Below, one piece after another: positions 1 to 8,835 of a stretch of 64,000 bases of DNA. Every line of letters starts with the position of its first letter. The stretch's first letter is position 1. The DNA is taken from assembly GCF_900177295.1 (NCBI RefSeq), contig NZ_FWZX01000002.1:28577-92576 (forward strand), given 5' to 3'. The translations under genes were made by a program, and so were the position numbers. The notes beneath the pieces are model-generated. The model was not told the origin of the DNA. It made no database searches and saw only the letters and a program-made list of their open reading frames with translations. Source of the stretch: Tistlia consotensis USBA 355. Lineage in GTDB: Bacteria > Pseudomonadota > Alphaproteobacteria > Kiloniellales > DSM-21159.

Positions 1-801
1 ATCGAGCAGGCGATCGAGGATTTCGTCGACGCCTACAACAGCTATCGCGATTTCTACGACACCCAGCAGGCCTACACCGCCGGCGTCGGCGCGGACGACG
101 ACGCGGTGCTGTTCGGCGATTCGCTGCTGAACCGCCTGAACAGCACGATCGCCGGGACCTTGACCGGCAGCTTCGGCGACGAGACGCTCGACAGCCTGGC
201 CGACATCGGCATCACGCTCGACGAGAACAACCAGCTGACCATCGACAGCGACACGCTGGAATCGGCGATCTACGACGATCTCGACTCCGTCGAGGCGATC
301 TTCTCCGAGCGCAGCACCACCGGCTCCGACGACCTGCTGGTCTCCGACGGCGGCGGCTTCTCCGGCAGCTTCACGCTGGACGTCACGGTCGGCGCCGACG
401 GCACCATCACGGGCGCCTCGGTCGACGGCGACAGCTCGCTGTTCGAGATCGACGGCAAGAAGCTGGTCGGCGCCGCAGGCACCGCCTACGAGGGCGTGAC
501 CCTGATCTACGGCGGCAGCGCCAGCGACAGCATCGCGGTCGAGATCAGCCAGGGGCTGGCCTCGGTCCTGAACGACCAGCTTGACGGCTACACCGGATCG
601 AGCGGCTCGATCCAGAAGGCCATCCAGTCGCTGGACAGCCAGACCGCGGACTACAACGACAAGATCGACGACCTCACCGCGTCGGCACAGGACTACGCCC
701 AGAAGCTCTATGATCGCTATGCCAAGCTGGAAGCGCAGCTCGAGCTGCTGCAGCAGACCCGCGACCAGCTTGCCGCGCTGTGGGGGACCAACGACTCATG
801 A
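1..801 (+). CDS. fliD: Flagellar filament cap protein FliD, C-terminal part (5' end outside window)
   Basis: The frame is open from base 1 to a TGA at 799-801, giving the last 266 residues of a FliD-type protein. FliD forms the cap at the tip of the flagellar filament and helps flagellin polymerise outside the cell. The visible part has the look of the FliD C-terminal domain: an N-terminal helix (IEQAIEDFVDAYNSYRDF), a variable beta-rich middle full of Asp, Ser and Gly, and a C-terminal coiled-coil-like helix (KIDDLTASAQDYAQKLYDRYAKLEAQL) ending close to LEAQLELLQQTRDQLAALW. Its stop overlaps the ATG of the next gene, which looks like the FliS chaperone; a fliD-fliS pair is a classical arrangement. 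The start codon lies outside the window. Confidence 0.9.
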   Translation: MEQAIEDFVDAYNSYRDFYDTQQAYTAGVGADDDAVLFGDSLLNRLNSTIAGTLTGSFGDETLDSLADIGITLDENNQLTIDSDTLESAIYDDLDSVEAIFSERSTTGSDDLLVSDGGGFSGSFTLDVTVGADGTITGASVDGDSSLFEIDGKKLVGAAGTAYEGVTLIYGGSASDSIAVEISQGLASVLNDQLDGYTGSSGSIQKAIQSLDSQTADYNDKIDDLTASAQDYAQKLYDRYAKLEAQLELLQQTRDQLAALWGTNDS

Positions 802-1292
802 CCGTTCCTGGAACCTCGATCCGATCGGGCAAGGCCGGCCGCCGCGTGCGGCGGCCCGGCACGGAGGCGCCTGCGCCGCTGCCGGCCGGTCCGGAGCGCA
901 GGGCGGCGGCCCTGGCCTGCTATCGCCGGGCGTCGCGCCCGGCGTCGCCGATCGCCCTCATGGCCGCCGCGGTCGAGCAGGCCGGCTTCCACCTGCGTGC
1001 CGCCGGACGGGCGCGCCGCGAGGGCCTCTACCTGCGGGAGCAGGACGAGCGCACGGCCGCCAAGTGGGCGCTGCTGACCCTGCGCAGCGCGGTCAGCCCG
1101 CAGGGCGCGCCCGGCCTGTCGCGCGAGCTCTTCGGCTTCTACACGGCGCTGCTCGAGGGCCTGCAGGGGACGCCGCGGCAGGAGCGCGCGCGCTACTACG
1201 AGGCCGCGACCGAGCGCCTGGCCACGCTGGCCGCCCAGTGGCGGCAGGTCGCGCCGGCTGGCGGCCCCGGCCCCGCGACGGGCAGGACCTGA
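798..1292 (+). CDS. FliS-like flagellin export chaperone
   Basis: A 164-residue protein starting at the ATG at 798, which overlaps the fliD stop by four bases (ATGA), so translation is probably coupled. After a basic, low-complexity N-terminus (about 35 residues) it has the helical pattern of FliS: a Tyr-containing first helix (ALACYRRASRPASPIALM), then A-rich helices, a segment SRELFGFYTALLEGL, and a last helix ending in LAAQWRQV. FliS binds the C-terminus of flagellin in the cytoplasm and keeps it unfolded until export. Position behind fliD supports the call; the sequence itself is divergent, and the N-terminal extension is longer than usual for FliS, so the family is likely rather than certain. 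Confidence 0.7.
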   Translation: MTVPGTSIRSGKAGRRVRRPGTEAPAPLPAGPERRAAALACYRRASRPASPIALMAAAVEQAGFHLRAAGRARREGLYLREQDERTAAKWALLTLRSAVSPQGAPGLSRELFGFYTALLEGLQGTPRQERARYYEAATERLATLAAQWRQVAPAGGPGPATGRT

Positions 1293-1303
1293 CCGGGACG
1301 CGG

Positions 1304-1945
1304 ATGAGCACAGTTGCCACCCTCGCCATGCAGGAAGCCGCCCGGTTCGAGCCTCGGGACCGCGGGGCGCGCGCCGTCGCCGCGGGCCCGCCCGTGACCG
1401 ACGACGCCGGACTGATGGCCCGGGTCGTCGAGGGCGACCGCGAGGCCTACCGCCTGCTGGTCGAGCGCCACTACCGCGGCATCTTCGGCCTTGCCCGGCG
1501 CATGGGCCTGCAGGCCGCCGAGGCCGAGGACACGGCGCAGGACGTCTTCGTGCGGCTCTGGGACAAGCGCGAGAGCTGGCAGCCGGACGGCGCCGCCGGC
1601 ATCAAGACCTGGCTCTACCGGGTCGCGGTCAACCGCGTCATCGACCTCAAGCGCAAGCCGCAGGCACTCGACCTGGAGCAGGCGCCGGAGCCCGTCGACG
1701 AGCGCCAGGGCGCCTTCGACGGCATCAGCCAGGCCCAGGAGCTGAGCCAGCTGCGCGAGGCGATCGCCCGGCTGACCGAGCAGCAGCAGCTGGCGATCTC
1801 GCTGTTCTATCACCAGGAGCTCAGCAACGCCGAGGCGGCCAGCATCATGGGGGTCAGCGTCGCCTCGGTCGAATCGCTGCTGAAGCGGGCGCGCCGCTGC
1901 CTGCGGGAGATCATGGCCGAGCAGCGCGCCGGCGAGCGCTGTTGA
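1304..1945 (+). CDS. ECF-type RNA polymerase sigma factor
   Basis: A 213-residue sigma-70 family protein of the extracytoplasmic-function type. Region 2 is seen in LVERHYRGIFGLARRMG, EAEDTAQDVFVRLWDKRESW and IKTWLYRVAVNRVIDLKRK. Region 4 is seen in LTEQQQLAISLFYHQELSNAEAASIMGVSVASVESLLKRARRCLRE, the usual promoter -35 recognition helix-turn-helix. I chose the ATG at 1304, 11 bases behind the fliS-like gene; about 40 residues precede region 2. It is followed by a small membrane protein with the 'YGA..WP' start and a periplasmic metal-sensor-like protein. From memory these three often travel together in alphaproteobacteria, the second being a likely anti-sigma factor. Target genes cannot be told from sequence. 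Confidence 0.9.
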   Translation: MSTVATLAMQEAARFEPRDRGARAVAAGPPVTDDAGLMARVVEGDREAYRLLVERHYRGIFGLARRMGLQAAEAEDTAQDVFVRLWDKRESWQPDGAAGIKTWLYRVAVNRVIDLKRKPQALDLEQAPEPVDERQGAFDGISQAQELSQLREAIARLTEQQQLAISLFYHQELSNAEAASIMGVSVASVESLLKRARRCLREIMAEQRAGERC

Positions 1946-2140
1946 CCCCGGACCGCGGCATTTGAGCCAAAGACCCGAAATTGTCCGGCATTGCACGCCG
2001 ACCTATGATGAGAGCTTATCGGAATGGTAAACAGTGATGGTAAAGAGTGGCGGAAGACCAGCCTGGGCGGAGACTGCCGGCGACCTGCAGCCTCTGATCC
2101 GCTCCGGTGACCGACCCGTCCCGTCCCGTGAGAGCGTTCC

Positions 2141-2635
2141 GTGACCCGCGAAGAGTTCGAAGACTGCCTGGACAGCTACGGCGCCGACTTGGCGAGCTGG
2201 CCGGTCGACGCCCGGAGGGCGGGACTGCGGCTCGTCGAGGAGGATCCGGCGGCGGCCCGTTCGCTGGCCGATGCCAGGCGTCTCGAGGCCCTGCTCTGCG
2301 AGACGCCGGAGCCCCTGGACGAAGCCGGGGCGATCGCGGCGATCCTGGCGGCCGGGCCCGGGCGCACGGCGCCGAGCCCGGTGCCGAGCCCGGTGCCGAG
2401 CCCGGCGCCGTCGGGCGTCGGCTGGCGCGCGCTGGCCGGCACGGTGCGCTCGACGCTGCAGCGCGCCCTGCTGGTGCGGCCGATGGGTCTGGCCGCCGTC
2501 TGCCTGGCGCTCGGCATCATCGTCACGCTGTCGCTGCCCGACGCGCTGCCGCCGCTGCTCGGCCGGGACCGCGCCGTCGAGCAGCCCGGCCTGGCGCCGG
2601 CCGTGGAGTTCTCCGCCTACGTCCTGCTGCACTGA
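2141..2635 (+). CDS. Probable anti-sigma factor, single-pass membrane protein
   Basis: A 164-residue protein starting with GTG at 2141. The N-terminal 25 residues (FEDCLDSYGADLASWPV) carry the 'YGA..WP' motif seen in small proteins next to ECF sigma factors of alphaproteobacteria. A Pro/Ser repeat (PSPVPSPVPSPAPS, about residues 77-90) joins the cytoplasmic helical part to one membrane helix (MGLAAVCLALGIIVTLSL, about residues 116-133). Topology of a cytosolic helical domain plus one membrane span is what an anti-sigma factor needs, and the gene lies directly after the ECF sigma gene. No HCxxC zinc motif is present, so it is not a ZAS-type anti-sigma. Function is inferred from shape and position. 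Confidence 0.6.
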   Translation: MTREEFEDCLDSYGADLASWPVDARRAGLRLVEEDPAAARSLADARRLEALLCETPEPLDEAGAIAAILAAGPGRTAPSPVPSPVPSPAPSGVGWRALAGTVRSTLQRALLVRPMGLAAVCLALGIIVTLSLPDALPPLLGRDRAVEQPGLAPAVEFSAYVLLH

Positions 2636-2716
2636 CGCAGGGTCGGCGCCGCGACCGGCCGAGGGGCGGCGCGACCGTTCCGAGACCCCACCGCCTCTCC
2701 CGAGTGAGCTAGCCGG

Positions 2717-3250
2717 ATGATCTCAGACCGAGCCGTCGCCTCCTGGACGATCCGCATCGCCCTCACCCTGTCCCTGGCGCTGAACCTGTTCATCGCCGGC
2801 TGGCTGATGGGCGACTGGTTGCGTCCGGGGCCGCCGATGCCGCTGCCGCCGGAGGCCGGCGGGCCGCGCCCGGACATGGAAAGCGCGCTGATCCACTGGA
2901 TCGCGCCGAAGCTGTCGAGCGAGGGGCGCGACCGCCTGCTGGCGAACTGGCAGAAGGTCGAGGAGAGCTCCACGATCAGCAACGAGGCGGAGATCGACAG
3001 CCGGCGACGGGCGTTGCGCGACATGCTGCGCCAGGAGGCTTTCGACGCCGGGGCCTTCGACAGGCAGATGGAGGCGCTGCACAAGGCGATGTCGAGCCGG
3101 ATCGAGCGGCTGGTCTCGGCGATCACCATGACGGTGCCCGAGCTGTCCGCCGCGGATCGCAAGGTGCTCGCCGACCTGCCGCCGCTCAGCCGGATCCCGC
3201 CGCCCGGTCCCTGGCGCGACCGCCCCGACGAGCGCTTCCCGCCCCGCTGA
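2717..3250 (+). CDS. Periplasmic heavy-metal-sensor-like protein (Metal_resist/CpxP-Spy-like)
   Basis: A 177-residue protein with an N-terminal signal anchor (IRIALTLSLALNLFIAGWLMG, about residues 12-32), a Pro/Gly-rich linker, and a long helical domain (about residues 50-150: LSSEGRDRLLANWQKVEE, SRRRALRDMLRQ, RQMEALHKAMSSRIERLVSAI). This resembles the Metal_resist / periplasmic heavy metal sensor family, whose members sit in the periplasm and sense metals or envelope stress. It follows the ECF sigma and its probable anti-sigma, so it may relay a periplasmic signal to them. The C-terminal tail is Pro/Arg-rich. No clear metal ligands (His or Cys clusters) are visible, so metal binding is not shown by the sequence. 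Confidence 0.6.
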   Translation: MISDRAVASWTIRIALTLSLALNLFIAGWLMGDWLRPGPPMPLPPEAGGPRPDMESALIHWIAPKLSSEGRDRLLANWQKVEESSTISNEAEIDSRRRALRDMLRQEAFDAGAFDRQMEALHKAMSSRIERLVSAITMTVPELSAADRKVLADLPPLSRIPPPGPWRDRPDERFPPR

Positions 3251-3396
3251 CCGCCCGCCGGCCCGCCCGCCGGCACCTCGGCGACGTCGGAAAAAAAATC
3301 GTCCGGTCCCGCGCCAGGTTTCGTCGTCCCGCCCGTGATTGTTGATAGCAGCCGGTCCTTCGGCCCGCTGCAGACCGACAGTGAGCGGAGACGGCC

Positions 3397-4110
3397 ATGT
3401 CCTCTTTCCTCAGCGCGCTGACCGCCGGCTCGACGGCGGCGACGAGCTCGACGAGCAGCAGCTCGAGCACGAGCAGCAGCAGCGACGACACGACCAGCAC
3501 GAGCGACGCCTTCGACAACTACATCAGCGTCCTGCTCGCCCAGCTGCAGTCGCAGGATCCGACCGACCCGACCGACACCGGCGAGCTGACCCAGGCGGTC
3601 GCCGCCGCCGAGCAGGTCCAGCTGCAGTCGGAGGCCAACAGCCTGCTGACCTCGCTGGTCGACGGCGTGACCTCGCTGCAGGACTCGCTGACGGCCTCGG
3701 CGGACAAGAGCTCCTATCTGGGCAGCGAGGTCGTCGCGGAGGGCTCGACGGCGCCTCTCCAGGACGGCCAGGCCGAGTGGTACTACACGCTCGGCGACGA
3801 CGCCTCTTCGGTCGCGCTGACGGTCACCGACTCCGACGGCAACGTCGTCTACGAGACCACCGGCGACACCGCGGCCGGCAGCCACTCCTTCGTCTGGAAC
3901 GGCTCCGGCAGCGACGGCGAGAGCTACGACAACGGCGAGTACGACCTGACCGTCACGGCGCTCGACGCCAGCGGCTCGGCGGTCGACAGCAACGTGCTGA
4001 TGACCGGCCGGGTCAACGCCATCGACTACTCCGGCGACGGCGCGACGCTCTACGCCGGCAACGTCGCCATCGACCCCGACAGCGTCCAGGGCCTGCTCGA
4101 AGCGGCCTGA
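3397..4110 (+). CDS. flgD: Flagellar hook assembly scaffold FlgD
   Basis: A 237-residue protein. The FlgD core motif is present as FDNYISVLLAQLQSQDPTDPTD (about residues 39-60), followed by a helix EQVQLQSEANSLLTSL and a C-terminal FlgD/Ig-like region containing a SHSFVWNGSGSDG loop and DNGEYDLTVTALD. FlgD caps the growing hook and lets the hook protein polymerise. The N-terminus has a long run of Ser and Thr (about residues 15-38) that is low complexity. It is preceded by 146 bases without a gene and followed, 53 bases on, by a hook-type protein, the classical flgD-flgE order. Confidence 0.9.
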   Translation: MSSFLSALTAGSTAATSSTSSSSSTSSSSDDTTSTSDAFDNYISVLLAQLQSQDPTDPTDTGELTQAVAAAEQVQLQSEANSLLTSLVDGVTSLQDSLTASADKSSYLGSEVVAEGSTAPLQDGQAEWYYTLGDDASSVALTVTDSDGNVVYETTGDTAAGSHSFVWNGSGSDGESYDNGEYDLTVTALDASGSAVDSNVLMTGRVNAIDYSGDGATLYAGNVAIDPDSVQGLLEAA

Positions 4111-4163
4111 CCGACTGCCAGACCGGCGGCGCTGCCGCCGGCAATCCAGGAAGGATTGGAACC

Positions 4164-5432
4164 ATGAGCCTCAGCGGCGCCCTCAACTCGGCGATCACCG
4201 GCCTCTACGCGCAGAGCACGGCGCTCGCCTCGGTGTCCGGCAACCTCGCGAACGCCGACACGACCGGCTACAAGGCGACCGGCACCAGTTTCGCCTCCCT
4301 GGTCACCGGCAGCGGCTCGACGACCCGCAGCACCGGTAACGGCGTCACGACCTCGCTGGTCAACTACGTCTCCAACCAGGGCACGATCGAGGGTTCCGAG
4401 ACCGCGACGAATCTCGCGATCAGCGGCAGCGGCTTCTTCGTCGTCACCGACGGGCCGGGCAGCGACGCGACCTACTACACCCGCGCCGGCGACTTCTCGA
4501 GCGACGCCGACGGCTACCTGGTCAACAGCTCCGGCTACTACCTGCTCGGCTATCCGCTCGACAGCGGCGACAGCGTCTCGGTGCCGACCAGCGTCGGCGC
4601 GCTGGAGCCGATCGACATCGACTCGATCAACGGCACCGCCGAGGCGACGACCAGCCTGGACCTGCAGGTCAACCTGCCGGCCGACGCCGCGACCGGCGAC
4701 AGCGTCGACATGTCGACCGAGGTCCACGACTCGCTCGGCGTCAGCCACTCGGTGACGGTCACCTACACCAAGACCGCCGACAACAGCTGGACCATGAGCT
4801 TCGACGATCCGACGCTGACCAACGACAGCAGCGTGACTTCCGGCACCGCCGGCGGCTCGATCGACCTGGTGTTCAACAGCGACGGCACGCTGGCCTCGAC
4901 CAACCCGGATCCGGCCGAGCTGACCCTGACCGGCCTCACGACCGGCGCCTCCGACAGCACGATCAGCCTCGGCCTCGGCACCGCGGGCGACAGCGACGGC
5001 CTGACCCAGTACGCCAGCGGCAACGACGATCCGGACCTGACGATCTACAACATCGACACCGACGGCGCCGCCTATGCCGGCCTGTCGAGCATCGAGATCG
5101 ACGAGCAGGGCGTCGTGACCGCCGTGTTCAGCAACGGCGCCTCGCGCGCCATCGCGGTGATCCCGCTCGCGACCTTCCAGAACCCCAACGGCCTGACCGC
5201 GCTGTCCGACACGGTCTTCGCGGCCAGCCCCGAGTCCGGCGGCTACGTGCTCAACGTCGCGGGAGAGGGCGGCGCCGGCTCGGTCGAGGACTCCTCGCTC
5301 GAGGCCTCGACGGTCGACACGACCGACGAGTTCGCCCGCATGATCAAGGCACAGCAGGCCTATTCGGCCTCCTCGCAGGTCGTGAGCACGGTGAAGGACA
5401 TGTACGACACCCTGCTCTCGGCGATGCGCTGA
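4164..5432 (+). CDS. flgE: Flagellar hook protein, FlgE type
   Basis: A 422-residue protein starting at ATG 4164, ten bases behind a GGAAGG ribosome site. The N-terminal rod/hook signature is clear: ALNSAITGLYAQSTALASVSGNLANADTTGYKA. The C-terminal flagellar basal-body/hook helix is AYSASSQVVSTVKDMYDTLLSAMR. Between them is a FlaE-like domain rich in Asp, Ser and Thr. FlgE polymerises into the curved hook that joins basal body and filament. Position directly after flgD and the length favour FlgE over the rod proteins FlgF and FlgG, which are shorter. Confidence 0.9.
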   Translation: MSLSGALNSAITGLYAQSTALASVSGNLANADTTGYKATGTSFASLVTGSGSTTRSTGNGVTTSLVNYVSNQGTIEGSETATNLAISGSGFFVVTDGPGSDATYYTRAGDFSSDADGYLVNSSGYYLLGYPLDSGDSVSVPTSVGALEPIDIDSINGTAEATTSLDLQVNLPADAATGDSVDMSTEVHDSLGVSHSVTVTYTKTADNSWTMSFDDPTLTNDSSVTSGTAGGSIDLVFNSDGTLASTNPDPAELTLTGLTTGASDSTISLGLGTAGDSDGLTQYASGNDDPDLTIYNIDTDGAAYAGLSSIEIDEQGVVTAVFSNGASRAIAVIPLATFQNPNGLTALSDTVFAASPESGGYVLNVAGEGGAGSVEDSSLEASTVDTTDEFARMIKAQQAYSASSQVVSTVKDMYDTLLSAMR

Positions 5433-5466
5433 GCCGCCGCGCGATCCGGATCGAGGAGCCCCGCCC

Positions 5467-5919
5467 ATGATCCCGAACCCCGTCCGCAGCGCCACGCCGG
5501 AGGCCGTGCCGGCCCCGTCCGAGGGCCGCTGGGTCACCCCCGTCGAGGCGCACGACGCCCTCTCGGCCCTCGAGCGGCTCGACGCGCTGCTCGACATCGA
5601 GCTCAAGGTCCTGAAGAGCGGCCAGATCGAGCTGCTCGACGACCTGACGCGCGAGAAGAAGAGCCTGATGGCGCCGCTGACGCCGCCGCCCTCGCCGGAC
5701 CCGGCGGTCGGTACGCTGCAGCTCAAGATGCTGGTCGCCGAGCACCGGCTGCTGATGCAGGTCCGCGACAAGCTGCGCCGCAACACCCGCATGCTGGAGG
5801 CCCGGCGCCTGGCCGCGCTGCAGCGCTTCCGGATCGGCGCCGAGGCCCTGTCCCGCGAGAGCCGCGCCCGCCAGAAGGCCGGCGGCGCTGCGATCCGCCT
5901 GATCGACGGCGAGGCCTGA
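5467..5919 (+). CDS. FlgN-like export chaperone for hook-associated proteins
   Basis: A 150-residue, mostly helical protein between the hook gene and flgK. The central part (LSALERLDALLDIELKVLKSGQIELLDDLTREKKSLMAPL, about residues 34-73) matches the pattern of FlgN: a first helix, a loop, and a 'L...K..L' helix. FlgN binds the C-termini of FlgK and FlgL in the cytoplasm before export. Ten bases separate it from flgK, which fits a chaperone next to its client. The first 25 residues are Pro/Ala-rich and not conserved. FlgN proteins are weakly conserved, so the call depends partly on position. Confidence 0.7.
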   Translation: MIPNPVRSATPEAVPAPSEGRWVTPVEAHDALSALERLDALLDIELKVLKSGQIELLDDLTREKKSLMAPLTPPPSPDPAVGTLQLKMLVAEHRLLMQVRDKLRRNTRMLEARRLAALQRFRIGAEALSRESRARQKAGGAAIRLIDGEA

Positions 5920-5929
5920 GGCCGGGGCC

Positions 5930-7654
5930 ATGACCTCGCTCGGCTCGGCCACCTCCGCCGCCTTCAGCGCCCTCCAGGCCGCCAGCTACGGCATGAAGGT
6001 GACCTCGGCGAACGTGGCGAACGCCTCGGTCGAGGGCTACACGGCGAAGACGGCGGCCCTGAGCACGCAGGTCACCGACGGCCTGGCGACCGGGGTTACC
6101 GCCACCACCGGCGGCGCCGGGGTCGACGCGGCGCTGGTCCGCTCGATCGCCAGCGCCAGCGCCGCCGCAGGCGCCAGCGCGGTCGCCTCGACGGCGCTCG
6201 ACGGCCTCGTCGACCTGCTGGGCAGCGCGAGCGACAGCAACGACCTGGCGAGCCTGATCTCCGATCTCGGCACGGCCGCCTCGGACCTGCAGCTCTATCC
6301 CGAGAGCCAGTCCAGCAAGGCCAGCTTCCTCTCGGCGGCCGACGCCCTGGCGGAGCGGCTGAACGCCCTGTCCGACGGCGTCCAGCAGGCGCGCGCCGAC
6401 GCCGACCAGGGCATCGAGGACGGCGTCGACCAGGCGAACGCGCTGCTCGAGAAGATCGACGGCTACAACCGGCAGATCGCCGAGAAGACCGCGCAGGGCG
6501 AGTCGACCGACGATCTCGAGGACCTGCGGCGCAGCGCCCTGGTCGAGCTGTCCGGGGTGATGGACGTCACCTACTTCACCAACTCGAGCAACGAGCTGCA
6601 GATCTACACCGGCTCGGGTACCGCGCTCCTGACCTCGACGGTCCACGAGCTGAGCTACAGCGCCGCCGGCTCCGTGACCTCGGCGACCAGCTTCGGCGGC
6701 ATCACCGTGGACGGCAAGGACATCACCGGCGAGATCGACGGCGGCTCGATCGGCGGCAACATCGCGCTGCGCGACGAGACGCTGCCCGAGGTGCAGGCGG
6801 AGCTCGACAGCCTGGCGCAGGCGCTGGGCGACACGCTCAACGCCGTGACCAATGCCGGCAGCGCCTATCCGGCGCCGAGCAGCCTGACCTCGAGCGGCAC
6901 GCTCGGCGCGAGCGACGCGCTGAGCGGCAGCGGCACGGTGCGCATCCTGCTGACCGACTCGGACGGCACCGTCGACCAGGTCCTCGATCTCGACCTCTCG
7001 GGCCTCTCGACGGTCCAGGACCTGATCGACAGCGTCGACGCGGTCGAGGGGCTCAGCGCCTCGATCGTCGACGGTAAGCTGGTCCTCAGCGCCGACGACG
7101 CCAGCCAGGGCGTCGCGCTGGTCGCCCTGGACGGCACGCTCGGCGGCGACGGCGACAGCCTGTCGGGCTATTTCGGCTTCAACGACCTCTTCACCGGCAG
7201 CGACGCGCAGTCGATTGCCGTCAACGCCGACTGGCTCGACGACCCCAGCCTGCTGCCGACCGGAACCGGCAGCGATTCGGCGAGCCTGGCGGCCGGCGAC
7301 AGCGCGCTCAGCTCGGGCGACACGACGACGGTCGACGCCGTGCTGGCGCAGCTCGACGCCTCGCTCGACTTCGCCGCGGCCGGCGCGCTCGGCGGCGTCA
7401 GCGAGAGCCTGTCCGACTATGCCGCCGACATCGTCAGCCAGGTCGCGCTCGCCGCCAGCAACGCCGACGACCGGGTGACGCTCGACAGCACGCTGCTCGA
7501 CAGCCAGCAGGAGAGCTTCTCGAACAGCTACGGCGTCAGCCTGGACGAGGAGGCCCTGGCGATGAGCGCCTACCAGGACGCCTATTCGGCGGCCTCGACC
7601 CTGATCAGCACCTTGCAGGAGATGTTCCAGGCCCTCCTCAACGCCGTCGACTAG
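5930..7654 (+). CDS. flgK: Flagellar hook-associated protein 1, FlgK
   Basis: A 574-residue protein. The N-terminal signature reads SAFSALQAASYGMKVTSANVANASVEGYTAKTA and the C-terminal one EEALAMSAYQDAYSAASTLISTLQEMFQALL, both as in FlgK. A conserved middle block is DLEDLRRSALVELSGVMDVTYF. FlgK forms the first junction between hook and filament. The middle is highly acidic and Ser-rich like the other flagellar proteins here. The stop codon TAG at 7652-7654 runs directly into a perfect nested palindrome (7654-7701), described separately. flgL follows after 274 bases. Confidence 0.9.
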   Translation: MTSLGSATSAAFSALQAASYGMKVTSANVANASVEGYTAKTAALSTQVTDGLATGVTATTGGAGVDAALVRSIASASAAAGASAVASTALDGLVDLLGSASDSNDLASLISDLGTAASDLQLYPESQSSKASFLSAADALAERLNALSDGVQQARADADQGIEDGVDQANALLEKIDGYNRQIAEKTAQGESTDDLEDLRRSALVELSGVMDVTYFTNSSNELQIYTGSGTALLTSTVHELSYSAAGSVTSATSFGGITVDGKDITGEIDGGSIGGNIALRDETLPEVQAELDSLAQALGDTLNAVTNAGSAYPAPSSLTSSGTLGASDALSGSGTVRILLTDSDGTVDQVLDLDLSGLSTVQDLIDSVDAVEGLSASIVDGKLVLSADDASQGVALVALDGTLGGDGDSLSGYFGFNDLFTGSDAQSIAVNADWLDDPSLLPTGTGSDSASLAAGDSALSSGDTTTVDAVLAQLDASLDFAAAGALGGVSESLSDYAADIVSQVALAASNADDRVTLDSTLLDSQQESFSNSYGVSLDEEALAMSAYQDAYSAASTLISTLQEMFQALLNAVD

Positions 7655-7701
7655 AGCGCGATCGCCCCGCATCGAGCCGATGCGGGGCGTGAATCGCGCT
7701 C
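7654..7701. repeat. Nested palindrome directly after flgK (possible terminator)
   Basis: Outer arms GAGCGCGAT (7654-7662) and ATCGCGCTC (7693-7701) pair fully. Inside them GCCCCGCATCG and CGATGCGGGGC form an 11-bp stem with a three-base loop. No T tract follows on either strand. A similar inverted repeat begins in the same way, overlapping a TAG stop, at 35325. It may terminate transcription, stabilise the flgK message, or be a repeat family of this genome. The rest of the 7655-7928 gap is GC-rich with no gene that I can support. Confidence 0.6.
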
Positions 7702-7928
7702 CGGAACAACGACCTGGGTCACGGCCGCTGCGGATCCGTGATCCGAAGCGGCCGGTGTCCGGGCGCTGCCCCAACAGCGTCCCGGCGTCGGCTCCGACCC
7801 CGCCCGGCCGTCCCTCGACCCCTACCCCCGTATGGCGATCGGGTCGGCCGGGCGGGCGAGGGGCAACGGGGGGCGACGGGGGCGACGGCCGCCGGCGGGG
7901 GCAGCGAACGACCGATGGAAGCAGGACC

Positions 7929-8834
7929 ATGCGCATATCGACCCTGACGATCCAGACCACGCTGAGACAGCAGATGAGCAGCCTCCAGGCCGACTCGGCG
8001 GCGAAGTCGGAAGAGCTGTCGAGCGGCAGCAAGGCGAGCAGCTACAAGGCCATCGCCGGCAGCGCCCGCGAGGTCAGCCAGCTGACCGCCGACCTGGTCG
8101 TCTCGGCGCAGTACTCCCAGGCCGGCGAGAGCACGCTGTCGCGGGTCGACGCGATGTACGACGCGGTCGGGCAGATGGTGACGCTGGCCTCCGACCTGCG
8201 CTCCAGCCTGTCGAGCGTGCTCGGCCAGGACGGCATCGCGGCGAGCGGCATCGACGACGAGGCCCGGACCGCGCTGGACAGCGCGGCCCAGCTGCTCAAC
8301 AGCCAGTTCGAGGGCCGCTACCTGTTCGGCGGCAGCGTCACCGACCGGGCGCCCGTCGACCTCGACGGCTACGCCGCCCAGAGCGCGCCCTCGGGCACCG
8401 ACCTTTCCTACTACGGCGGCGATTCGACCAGGGCCAGCTACCAGGCGAGCGACAGCCTGAGCGTCGAGTACGGTGCGACCGGTGACGAGGCCGGCTTCGA
8501 GCAGCTGATACGCGCCTGCAGCCTGGTCGCCAACGCCAGCCTCGATCCGGTCGACGACACGGCGCTGGGCGAGGCCTACGATCTGCTCGGCGAGGCCATC
8601 GACGGCCTGAGCACGATCCAGAGCGGCCTGTCGAGCAGCAGCGACGCGATCGACCGGGCGATCGACCTGGAGATGGACCGGCAGCTCAACCTGGAGGGCC
8701 GGCTGAGCGACCTGACCGATGCCGACACGGCCGCGGTCTACACCCAGCTGCAGACCCTCTCCAGCCAGCTGGATGCGACCTACTCGGCGACCAAGACGCT
8801 GCTGAGCCTCAACCTCTTCGACAGCCTGAAGTAG
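7929..8834 (+). CDS. flgL: Flagellar hook-associated protein 3, FlgL
   Basis: A 301-residue protein starting at ATG 7929. It has the flagellin/FlgL N-terminal helix (MRISTLTIQTTLRQQMSSLQADSAAKSEELSSGSKA), the segment LLNSQFEGRYLFGGS typical of FlgL, and a C-terminal helix (DADTAAVYTQLQTLSSQLDATYSATKTLLSLNLFDSLK). FlgL is the second hook-filament junction protein. The residue pair 'FGG' in the middle and the length favour FlgL over flagellin itself. It ends 18 bases from the convergent sulfatase-type gene, with a GC-rich hairpin between them. Confidence 0.88.
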   Translation: MRISTLTIQTTLRQQMSSLQADSAAKSEELSSGSKASSYKAIAGSAREVSQLTADLVVSAQYSQAGESTLSRVDAMYDAVGQMVTLASDLRSSLSSVLGQDGIAASGIDDEARTALDSAAQLLNSQFEGRYLFGGSVTDRAPVDLDGYAAQSAPSGTDLSYYGGDSTRASYQASDSLSVEYGATGDEAGFEQLIRACSLVANASLDPVDDTALGEAYDLLGEAIDGLSTIQSGLSSSSDAIDRAIDLEMDRQLNLEGRLSDLTDADTAAVYTQLQTLSSQLDATYSATKTLLSLNLFDSLK

Positions 8835-8835
8835 C

